Assembly: GCA_946646575.1 (NCBI GenBank)
Contig: CAMPCR010000043.1
Span: 1-7,754 of the forward strand
Direction of reading: 5' to 3'
Source of the DNA: UBA3222 sp002363035
GTDB lineage: Bacteria > Verrucomicrobiota > Verrucomicrobiia > Opitutales > UBA9783
Length of the DNA: 7,754 nt
Under the pieces are notes generated by a model, which saw only the letters and a program-made list of their open reading frames with translations, ran no database searches and had not been told where the DNA came from. The translations under genes and the position numbers were made by a program. Position 1 is the first letter of the stretch. Every line of letters begins with the position of its first letter. Shown here in pieces: positions 1 to 6,395 of this stretch.

Positions 1-1145
1 CCCGTCCAATGTTGACTGATTTGGTAACAAATAACGGGCGTCGAAGCCGTTATGAGCGTCACACACAGCTGTACGCATCCCGTTGCAAACCCGCGGCGTT
101 GCGAAAAATGCGTCGCCAACCATGAACGTCCCGCCAACGTGTATGCCTGTACCGCCGTTCGTATGCCGATAAACACAAAGAAGAGTATTGTGCATCCGAA
201 CGCCGTCGGAGACGCTGTTTTGTACTCATGAAAAAAAAAGAACAAAGCTGCCACGTTTATAAAATACACTACATTCCGCCAGGAGATTCGATGCTGATGA
301 AATTCTTTTCCGGGGTGCTTTATCCTCCAGTAGACGAGAAGAGGTAAAATCAAACGCTCAAAATTTATCCCGTATGCCTCCAATTTCTTTTGCAACTTTT
401 GCCACTTTCTTCTCAGCGATTTCAGTTTACGGACCATCCAAAATAAAACACCAATGAAACACCCCCAAAGCAGCCTGGGATCCGAATATACAACAAAGGC
501 AAAGACTGACATACAGAAAAGAATAAACCAAAGCAGTACACCAAGAAAAATTTCTCTCTTCTCTCGATCACGAATGGAACGATAAACAATAAAGTGCAAT
601 AAAGGTACATATCCTAACGCATAAATCCACAACACAGTTCTGTCTAAACCTGCCGCAACGGTATAAACAAAAATGGTACTAAACAGCATGGTGACACCTG
701 TTGCGAGAAACAAAAGTTTGTGCCGTCGGTTCCTGAAAAAAGTTGAAATAATCGCACGAACGGAACCGGGAAACACCAAAGGTATCAAAAGAAGAATCCA
801 ACTATACTCTGTCATCCATTCGGTCATTTTCCCACCCGACCGCGTATCGACGCCTAACGTGCACGGAATCCCGATGATGGCGAACGAAAGACCAAAAATT
901 TTGACAAAAGCCTTTGTAAAATCCGCAAGTCCCACTCGGTCGTAGCATTTTCCGACAAACGGCAACAGCAACCCTGCAATCAGATTTGCCAACATATAAG
1001 CACCGCTGATTTGCGTCATCGACACCGATAAATCCGAACAAAGCGACGGCAAAAACGGACTGAGTGCCGACGTACGCCCGAAAAAAGAAAAACCCTCAAG
1101 GAGGGTCAAAACGACCAACGGGGCGACAATATTAAATGATTTCAT
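1..1145 (-). CDS. MFS transporter paralogue with a large internal membrane insertion (partial, runs off the left edge)
   Basis: I read this frame triplet by triplet: it is open with no stop from the ATG at 1145-1143 to base 3, giving 381 codons, with the 3' end outside the window. The N-terminus matches the upstream MFS protein closely (LLEGFSFFGRTSALSPFL against LLEGLSGLGRTAAFSPFL). It has the motif-A loop GKCYDR (residues 65-70). The end visible here again matches that protein around TM4-TM5 (GIRTAVQAYTLAGR at 327-340, then FSQRRGFATG). Between these lie about 210 extra residues, described separately. The start overlaps the stop of the upstream gene by 14 bases, so translation is probably coupled; no clear Shine-Dalgarno sequence is seen. 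The role should be secondary transport across the inner membrane, substrate unknown. If the C-terminal half is normal, the whole protein would be about 600 residues. A decaying gene is possible, but the uninterrupted frame argues against it. Confidence 0.85.
   Translation of the reverse strand, partial: MKSFNIVAPLVVLTLLEGFSFFGRTSALSPFLPSLCSDLSVSMTQISGAYMLANLIAGLLLPFVGKCYDRVGLADFTKAFVKIFGLSFAIIGIPCTLGVDTRSGGKMTEWMTEYSWILLLIPLVFPGSVRAIISTFFRNRRHKLLFLATGVTMLFSTIFVYTVAAGLDRTVLWIYALGYVPLLHFIVYRSIRDREKREIFLGVLLWFILFCMSVFAFVVYSDPRLLWGCFIGVLFWMVRKLKSLRRKWQKLQKKLEAYGINFERLILPLLVYWRIKHPGKEFHQHRISWRNVVYFINVAALFFFFHEYKTASPTAFGCTILFFVFIGIRTAVQAYTLAGRSWLATHFSQRRGFATGCVQLCVTLITASTPVICYQISQHWT
210..848 (-). 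other. A+T-rich insertion coding for about six extra membrane helices inside the partial MFS gene
   Basis: This covers roughly residues 100-312 of the partial transporter. In the intact paralogue, motif-A Asp65 and the TM4 Arg112 are 47 residues apart; here the matching Asp69 and Arg329 are 260 apart. The extra stretch has hydrophobic segments at about 115-135, 144-166, 171-188, 199-220, 225-238 and 290-305. The loops between them are alternately strongly positive (RNRRHK, YRSIRDREKRE, RKLKSLRRKWQK) and not, which fits the positive-inside rule with an even number of added helices. Residues 239-258 look like a basic amphipathic cytoplasmic helix. By hand count, 241-720 is about 40% G+C, against about 53-56% in sampled flanking MFS-coding stretches. 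The first extra segment (YSWILLLIPLVFPGSVRAII) faintly resembles TM4 of the intact paralogue, so internal duplication and insertion of foreign sequence are both possible. The boundaries are approximate. Confidence 0.6.
1051..1081 (-). repeat. 31-base block shared by the two MFS genes, copy in the partial gene
   Basis: This block differs from 2240-2270 at only three of 31 positions. It codes for the GRTSALSPF part of TM1. It is the best nucleotide-level trace of the duplication that made the two transporter genes. Confidence 0.75.
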
Positions 1146-2322
1146 AACGTTGCAATGATTTCCGCATACCAAACAGGCACAGGATTAAAACGCATACCGC
1201 AACCATACAAACCGACAATGCCGTCTGATAGGACGCGCGGTCACTCATCCACCCGAAATAAAACGAACCGACGGAACTGCCGAAGCTTACGAACGCGTAC
1301 GCCCAACCGTGAAGGGCGCCGATTTTTTTCACGCCGAACAATACCGGCAACACCAGCGTCGCGACAACGTTATTCAATCCGTAATATAAGCCCGTAAAGA
1401 GAATAAAGCCGTACACACCGACGGTTGCCGCAATCGCTTTTGCGGCGCACAGCATCCCCAAATCGGCACTCAAAAACAGCAACAACACCGTCGCGGGCGT
1501 TATTTTTTTAAAAAAATGCCCGAAAACAAACGTGGTCGTAATCGAAACAACCGCAATCGGCATAAATCCGAAGGAGACTTTCTCCGCATCCGCCCCGAAT
1601 TCATGGCACATCGGCATCCAATGCAATGTAATACCCGTGTTCTGAAACGCTTTAAAGAATAAGGTCGTCATGACGAAGTAAAACAGTACCGGTCGGTAGG
1701 TTGTTTTTTGTTCGGATGGCAACGGCGATGATACCGTCGGTACGTTCTGTGGCGGCGGTTTGGCGGCAAACGGACAAAGCAACAACATCCATAACCACAG
1801 CAGACCGATGCTCGCCCAAACGCCTGCCCACGTAAAATGTTGATGCAAATGATAAGCAATCGACGGAACGGCGGAACCGATAAGCGTTGTAAACAGGGTA
1901 TAAATTCCCATGGCAACGCCGCGTTTTTTCGAAAAGCACAGGGCAATCGTCGAACGTCCCGCAATGGAATAGGAATGCAACGCCGTGCGGATGCCGAAGG
2001 TTCCGAGCCACAGGATAAATAAACTTACCCAAGATATTGTGTCGAATATCCGCAAACCGCTCATACCGACAAAGGAAATGCCGAACAGGAGCGTAAAGAT
2101 ACTTAAAAACTTCGGAAACGAAGCGCGGTCAAACAATCGCCCGACGCTTGGCAGTACGAACATCGTTGCCAAATGCGCCAACGCATACGCCGCGCTGATT
2201 TGGGTACGCGATAAGGATAAATCCCGACAAAGGTCATTCAAAAACGGACTGAACGCCGCCGTACGCCCGAGTCCGCTCAATCCTTCCAACAGCGTTACGA
2301 CGAGCAAAACCGACCAAGCCAT
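1132..2322 (-). CDS. MFS transporter, 12 helices (oxalate/formate or monocarboxylate-like)
   Basis: This is a 396-residue integral inner-membrane protein of the major facilitator superfamily, expected to move a small solute by uniport, symport or antiport. Twelve hydrophobic segments can be placed (about 5-25, 43-60, 72-90, 97-117, 139-158, 166-186, 211-230, 250-270, 278-296, 301-328, 338-358, 367-386), with a hydrophilic central loop at about 187-209. Motif A is GRLFDR (61-66) and is echoed in the second half by GWMSDR (357-362). Arg112 lies in TM4, and FSKKRGVAMGI follows before TM5, a pattern seen in the oxalate/formate and monocarboxylate branches; I do not claim a substrate. A TGA two codons upstream in frame limits the start; GTGAAAG touches the ATG with no spacer, a poor ribosome site. 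The 3' end overlaps the next gene by 14 bases. Confidence 0.9.
   Translation of the reverse strand: MAWSVLLVVTLLEGLSGLGRTAAFSPFLNDLCRDLSLSRTQISAAYALAHLATMFVLPSVGRLFDRASFPKFLSIFTLLFGISFVGMSGLRIFDTISWVSLFILWLGTFGIRTALHSYSIAGRSTIALCFSKKRGVAMGIYTLFTTLIGSAVPSIAYHLHQHFTWAGVWASIGLLWLWMLLLCPFAAKPPPQNVPTVSSPLPSEQKTTYRPVLFYFVMTTLFFKAFQNTGITLHWMPMCHEFGADAEKVSFGFMPIAVVSITTTFVFGHFFKKITPATVLLLFLSADLGMLCAAKAIAATVGVYGFILFTGLYYGLNNVVATLVLPVLFGVKKIGALHGWAYAFVSFGSSVGSFYFGWMSDRASYQTALSVCMVAVCVLILCLFGMRKSLQRYEII
2240..2270 (-). repeat. 31-base block shared by the two MFS genes, copy in the intact gene
   Basis: This is the partner of 1051-1081, with 28 of 31 bases identical, coding for GRTAAFSPF in TM1. It lies at the same place in both genes, so it reflects paralogy rather than a mobile repeat. 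Confidence 0.75.
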
Positions 2323-2773
2323 CTTTCACAAGCCATTGAGAAGCGTTTTCGGTTGAGTATCAAAGCAAAACGTCCGTCGGAAGAATATACAAACGGTCCT
2401 TTCAATACTCCTCCGTGTGTGCAAATCGTTGTCCGTTTTTCCCGTGTTCGGAACGTCTTTTTACTTTCAAAAAAACCGCGACCGAACGCTTCCGGCATTA
2501 AACGTACTTTATAATGAAAGCACACTGCCCGCGCAGCGAAGCAACTTTCGAACGGCAACGCCATACCGACCGAACCATTCCGAATGTTTCGCGTCCGACA
2601 GATTTCGTATTTTCATCGAAACGTACAAATATCAGAAATTTTATACAAAAGTACGACAAAATTTCTCGAAAACCGACCCTTTTGTGCGCTTATTTATAAG
2701 ACCACTCCGCAATGTTCCGCCAATGAATACGTACGTACCCGCGCACGGACTCGCGGACGCGGTTTATTGCCTG
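2323..2773. other. 451-base gap between the kinase and MFS genes; no convincing gene
   Basis: Several overlapping frames of 60-122 codons exist here on both strands, but none has recognisable protein character or a good ribosome site, and they overlap each other. The gap should hold the promoter of the minus-strand MFS pair and the 3' end of the kinase transcript. Just past the kinase stop (about 2728-2764) is a G+C-rich imperfect inverted repeat of the type ACC(C)GCG...CGCGGT, without a T-run. A TATAAT at 2510-2515 faces the plus strand, where no gene follows. I see no tRNA or riboswitch core. Confidence 0.5.
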
Positions 2774-3472
2774 TTACGGCTTTAAATTCAACTGCCGCAA
2801 TTTCGCCGATAATTCCGCCTTCACCGCTTCCAACGTACCGTCGGCGTTAACGGAAACAAACGGAATTTTACCGTCGAGTTTCTTAACGGCGGCGTAGGTT
2901 TCCTTCATAAAAACTTCATAGCGTTTCCGTGCCACATTCGGATCCAAATCCGTCGCGCGCACTTCCTTTAATTCGCCCTTGCCCGTTTGTTTCACCCTTT
3001 CGTTGTGCGCCTGCGCCCGCCGTCCGCGCCCCAGTTGTCGTTCCAGACTGACGGCTTCGCTTGTCAGCAACACAACCGAAACGAACTGCGGCTGTCTTCC
3101 GTCGGCTGAAAGTTTTTTGTAAAACCACTCAATGGCGTACGCCTGCCCGTCGGTGCGCGGAAAGCCGTCGACCAATACCCCGCCTTGGTACAACGGATTT
3201 TTTAATGCTTCAAAAACCGCCGTGATAACCGTTTCGTCATCCAACAGCAGCCCTTGGTTGATTTTCTCAAGCATCTCGGGCGTTTTGAGCAGACTGCTGG
3301 CGATCAGCGGCTCTTCATGCAATCCGAAAAAATCAATCAACGTACGCGTATGCGTCCCTTTTCCCGATCCCGGCGACCCGCTCAACCACACGATGCGTTG
3401 CGGCAGATGCGCCGAAAGTTCGCCGTTTTTATCCAAATTTTTTAAAAAATCCTCAAAATCCGCCTCTTTCAT
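2774..3472 (-). CDS. Nucleoside monophosphate kinase, adenylate kinase family, non-canonical
   Basis: This 232-residue cytoplasmic P-loop kinase is expected to transfer a phosphate from ATP to a nucleoside monophosphate. The P-loop GSPGSGKGT is at 32-40, and the adenylate kinase signature DGFPRT at 102-107. A LID-like basic stretch follows (RQLGRGRR, 145-152), then RATDLDPNVARKRY (172-185), which matches the R-x-D...RxR part of the family. It differs from classical Adk (about 215 residues) in a 30-residue N-terminal extension before the P-loop and in SSLLKTPE (59-66) where Adk has GDLLR, so the AMP-site arginine is replaced by lysine. The LID has no zinc cysteines. The substrate may therefore not be AMP. 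Similar proteins are, as I recall, common in Verrucomicrobiota beside a classical Adk. The start lacks a Shine-Dalgarno sequence (GTATATAAAAGT precedes ATG). Confidence 0.85.
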   Translation of the reverse strand: MKEADFEDFLKNLDKNGELSAHLPQRIVWLSGSPGSGKGTHTRTLIDFFGLHEEPLIASSLLKTPEMLEKINQGLLLDDETVITAVFEALKNPLYQGGVLVDGFPRTDGQAYAIEWFYKKLSADGRQPQFVSVVLLTSEAVSLERQLGRGRRAQAHNERVKQTGKGELKEVRATDLDPNVARKRYEVFMKETYAAVKKLDGKIPFVSVNADGTLEAVKAELSAKLRQLNLKP

Positions 3473-3686
3473 ACTTTTATATACGCAACGGTAACATTTT
3501 ATGGCGACGGCTTACGGTTTCGCGAGCTTTTATTTTGATCGTTGCTTTGTGCTAAAACCCAAATTCTCATTAATTTTCCATCCCGTCTGAATATCGCCTC
3601 TAATAAAGGACACAACAATTTAACCCACGCGAGCTTAAACAAAATCACTTTCGAGCAACGCAAACAAAAACTAACGTAACCTCTCC

Positions 3687-4604
3687 CTACAAAAAATACC
3701 CCTCTTGCTTTTCGGAAATCGACATCTTTAAAAACTGCATCACGCACAGCATATCTTCCCACACCATGCGTTTGGAAGCGGACGTACCGTTGCGTAACAA
3801 ATACGACGGGTGATACGTCACCAATAAAGGAATTTTATGGAATTCAAACCAATGCCCGCGGCAATCGCGCATCTTTCGATTGGCATCATAACCGAGCAAA
3901 CCGTTCACCGCCGTTAATCCCAACGCCACCAGCACCTTCGGGCGCACGATTTCTACCTGCCCGATGAGATACGGCAAACAAAATCGCATTTCTTCCTGCG
4001 TCGGCGGTCGGTTGCCGATGCGGTTCGGGGTTTCGGGGCGCCAATTCATAATGTTGCCGATATACACGTCCGAACGCCGCAACCCCATGGCTTCGATGAT
4101 CTTCGTCAACAACTGCCCCGCACGCCCGACAAAAACTTCTCCCTGCTCTTCTTCTTCCGCCCCCGGCGCTTCACCGCAAAAGAAAATGTCGGCATCCAAA
4201 TTTCCGCTTCCGAACACCGGCTTTCTGCCCTCCGGCACATGCTTCAAACAATTCGGACAGGATAAAACTCTCGCTTTTAACCATGCCCATTGCTCCGCCT
4301 TCGTCCCCGACGGAAGCGTGACAACGGGAGGCATTCCGACATTGTCCGATGTTTGTGCTTCGGTAACTTCGGAAGAGGTTTGAATAAAATTCGAGGAAAC
4401 GGAAGAAGGAACAGGAGCAACACGCTCCGTTGCGCCACCCATCGGATTTGCGAGAGAAACACCTTCCTCACCATCCGCAAGCGCCGCATGTTCGTTCTTC
4501 AAAAAATCGCTCAAAACTTTCGGCGACAGCAAAAAATGCTCCTCGCCCAACGTCCGTTGCGTTTTCAGAATACCTTCCAGCAACCGATCGATTTCGGTTT
4601 GCAT
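3687..4604 (-). CDS. Uracil-DNA glycosylase, family 4-like
   Basis: This protein removes uracil from DNA at the start of base excision repair. I choose the ATG at 4604, giving 305 residues, because it forms TAATG with the fabV stop. A start at 4670 would add 22 residues read entirely from inside fabV. The N-terminal 40 residues look helical, residues 45-100 are a low-complexity S/T/V/E linker, and the catalytic domain follows. Visible motifs are C116-P-N-C119, GEAPGAEEEEQGE (144-156) with FVGRAGQLL (158-166), GNRPPTQEEMRFC ending at Cys209, and HPSYLLRN (265-272). In classical family 4 enzymes four cysteines hold a 4Fe-4S cluster. Here the third, normally in KCRPP, is Trp188 (NWRP), with a short insertion before GNRPP, so an intact cluster is doubtful. 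A related glycosylase branch known mainly from annotation shares NWRP. Confidence 0.88.
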   Translation of the reverse strand: MQTEIDRLLEGILKTQRTLGEEHFLLSPKVLSDFLKNEHAALADGEEGVSLANPMGGATERVAPVPSSVSSNFIQTSSEVTEAQTSDNVGMPPVVTLPSGTKAEQWAWLKARVLSCPNCLKHVPEGRKPVFGSGNLDADIFFCGEAPGAEEEEQGEVFVGRAGQLLTKIIEAMGLRRSDVYIGNIMNWRPETPNRIGNRPPTQEEMRFCLPYLIGQVEIVRPKVLVALGLTAVNGLLGYDANRKMRDCRGHWFEFHKIPLLVTYHPSYLLRNGTSASKRMVWEDMLCVMQFLKMSISEKQEGYFL

Positions 4605-5797
4605 TAAGCAATCAAATTCCGTATCGGACGCTCGGGATTGACGTCGGCATTGTAATCCACACCTTCGCACTCGAACCCGAACAGCTGCAAAAAATTCTTT
4701 TTGTAGCCGTCAAAGTCACTTAAGGTATGCAGGTTAGCGGTATTGATACGCTCCCAAATGCGTTGCACCTCCGTCTGGACTTCGGATTTCAGTTCCAAAT
4801 CGTCCAAACGCACGCACGTCGCGTCGTCACGTTTTAAGGCACCGCCATCGAATAAGCCGGCAAAAAGACGGTACATTTGCTGAATGCAATCTTCATGCAA
4901 CCCCGCTTCCTTCATGACTTTGAACAAAATTGAATTATAGAGCGGAACCACGGGAATGGCGGAACTGGCTTGTGTCACAACGGCCTTATTGACCGAAATC
5001 AACGCTTTCCCTTGAATATGTTCCGACAGAAAATTATTTAACCTCTCGGCGGTTTCCGCAAGATGCGCCTTCGCCCGACCGATGGTACCCGACTTGTAAA
5101 TCGGCCACGTCACCTCCGGACCGATGTAGGAATACGCCACGGTTGTTGCGTTCGAAGCCAGAAGCTTTTCCGCAACCAATAAACGCATCCACTCCTCCCA
5201 GTCTTCGCCGCCCATGACTTTGACCGTTTGAAAAATTTCGTCGTCGGTCGCGGGTTCAAGGGTGGTTTCAAAGACCTCGCCTTTGTCGGTATTGACGGTT
5301 TTACCCGTAAAGCTTTGCCCGATCGGCTTCAAAACCGACTTGTACGTCGTCCCGTCTTTATCCGTCCGACGCGGTGCCGCCAGGCTGTAAATCACGCAGT
5401 CGACCATCCCGAGCGTTTTTCGCAACGCTTCGACCGCCTTTTTTTTGAATTCCGACGAAAATGCATCGCCGTTCATCGAATAAAAAGGAATGTCTTCCTT
5501 CAACGCCGCCGCTTCCAACGCCGCGGTGTTATACCATCCTGCCGAAGCGGGCTTGCCGTCCGCACTCGGGCGTTCGTAAAAAATGCCGAACGTTGCCGCC
5601 TTTGCACCCGCCACGCTTACAATGCGACTTGCCAACCCGTAGCCCGTTGAAGCACCGATAATCAACACGCGCTTCGGTGCATTCTTCAATGCGCCCTGCG
5701 CGCGCACATAATCGATCTGTTTTCGAACCTGCGCCGCACAGCCGTCCGGGTGCGCCGTAATGCAAATGAAACCGCGAACTTTTGATTGGATGATCAT
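4604..5797 (-). CDS. fabV: Enoyl-ACP/trans-2-enoyl-CoA reductase FabV (NADH)
   Basis: FabV carries out the last reduction of each fatty acid elongation cycle, turning trans-2-enoyl-ACP (or -CoA) into the saturated thioester with NADH. It is cytoplasmic and, as a family, resistant to triclosan. The 397-residue length is typical. The dinucleotide-binding loop GASTGYGLASRI is at 48-59, and Glu75 in YERPS is the acidic residue expected for NADH preference. IYSLAAPRR is at 136-144. The catalytic Y-x8-K pair is Tyr234 and Lys243, within GPEVTWPIYKSGTIGRAK. The C-terminal part (DFDGYKKNFLQLFGF, 361-375) also fits. The ATG at 5797 is preceded by AAAGCGAG, a weak ribosome site. The gene is divergent from nusB and shares a 175-base promoter region with it. 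Its TAA stop overlaps the glycosylase ATG by one base. Confidence 0.95.
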   Translation of the reverse strand: MIIQSKVRGFICITAHPDGCAAQVRKQIDYVRAQGALKNAPKRVLIIGASTGYGLASRIVSVAGAKAATFGIFYERPSADGKPASAGWYNTAALEAAALKEDIPFYSMNGDAFSSEFKKKAVEALRKTLGMVDCVIYSLAAPRRTDKDGTTYKSVLKPIGQSFTGKTVNTDKGEVFETTLEPATDDEIFQTVKVMGGEDWEEWMRLLVAEKLLASNATTVAYSYIGPEVTWPIYKSGTIGRAKAHLAETAERLNNFLSEHIQGKALISVNKAVVTQASSAIPVVPLYNSILFKVMKEAGLHEDCIQQMYRLFAGLFDGGALKRDDATCVRLDDLELKSEVQTEVQRIWERINTANLHTLSDFDGYKKNFLQLFGFECEGVDYNADVNPERPIRNLIA

Positions 5798-5895
5798 CTC
5801 GCTTTATTGTCACATCTTACCGTCGCAACGCAAATACAATTTTCCGTTACGCACCGCACAAAAGAAACGATTTTGATAAAAATTTTCTTAAAAAA

Positions 5896-5926
5896 TTGAC
5901 AATTCGTCCGCTTTTTTCCCTCATAA
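5896..5926 (+). promoter_or_regulatory. Candidate promoter of nusB-ftsY
   Basis: A perfect TTGACA -35 box lies at 5896-5901, preceded by an A/T-rich tract (about 5873-5895) that could act as an UP element. The -10 is poor: TCATAA at 5921-5926 leaves a 19-base spacer, longer than the usual 17. If used, the leader before the nusB ATG would be about 40 bases. The fabV promoter must lie in the same 5798-5972 region on the other strand; TAAGAT about 20 bases upstream of its ATG is a possible -10, but no matching -35 is seen. Confidence 0.4.
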
Positions 5927-5972
5927 GAGTGTTTTCGGCATTTCGCCGTCGCGCTTCGTTATTTGAATTCTT

Positions 5973-6395
5973 ATGGCTTTGCATCCTTCCAAGCGCCACC
6001 GACAACGTCAATGTATCATTGAATGTTTGTACATGCGGGATGTACAGCCGGATGTTGCGGTTGAAACGCTTTATGCCTGGTATTGTGAAGAAAAGAAAGA
6101 TGCGGGCGACATTCTGCCGTCGGAATTTGTTTCGACAACTCTGTACGATGTTGTTCGGCAACAGTCGCTGATTGACGAAATTCTGAAAAAGCATGCGGAA
6201 AATTGGGCATTCGAACGCATCGCGAAGGTCGATTTGGCGATTTTGCGGCTTGCCGTTTATGAGTTGAAATTCGCGCAAACACCGCCGCCGGTGGTCATCA
6301 ACGAAGCCATTGAACTCGCCAAGGAGTACGCGTCGGACGATTCCAAGCGTTTCATCAACGGAATGCTCGATCGCATCGCAAAAGAGGTATGTTAG
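5973..6395 (+). CDS. nusB: Transcription antitermination protein NusB
   Basis: NusB pairs with ribosomal protein S10 (NusE), binds boxA RNA and keeps RNA polymerase from terminating in rRNA operons. The 140-residue length is normal for the all-helical family. An arginine-rich start (SKRHRQRQ, 6-13) stands where the family binds RNA. The C-terminal half is diagnostic: W78, then ERIAKVDLAILRLAVYEL (81-98), and VINEAIELAKEYASDD (108-123) followed by SKRFINGMLD (124-133). No Shine-Dalgarno sequence precedes the ATG (TTGAATTCTT). The TAG stop overlaps the ftsY start by 7 bases, so the two are probably translated together. Confidence 0.93.
   Translation: MALHPSKRHRQRQCIIECLYMRDVQPDVAVETLYAWYCEEKKDAGDILPSEFVSTTLYDVVRQQSLIDEILKKHAENWAFERIAKVDLAILRLAVYELKFAQTPPPVVINEAIELAKEYASDDSKRFINGMLDRIAKEVC

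Noticed and set aside
422..1041. Short minus-strand frames of 62 and 79 codons that might suggest broken transporter fragments
   Set aside because: They are in other frames. The true frame starting at 1145 is open throughout and matches the MFS paralogue, so these are shadows.
2510..2515. Perfect TATAAT on the plus strand
   Set aside because: No -35 at proper distance and no plus-strand gene downstream.
2295..2564. 89-codon minus-strand frame upstream of the MFS gene
   Set aside because: It overlaps the MFS start, has no recognisable protein character and no ribosome site.
2417..2785. 122-codon plus-strand frame in the gap
   Set aside because: It runs into the 3' end of the kinase on the other strand, its composition looks non-coding, and two other frames overlap it.
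3499..3570. 23-residue basic mini-frame on the minus strand between the kinase and the glycosylase
   Set aside because: A purine stretch (GGATGGAAAA) precedes its ATG, but so short a frame in an A/T-rich spacer is easily chance.
4605..4670. Upstream start giving a 327-residue glycosylase
   Set aside because: The extra 22 residues are read inside fabV and look random, whereas the ATG at 4604 sits in a TAATG overlap.
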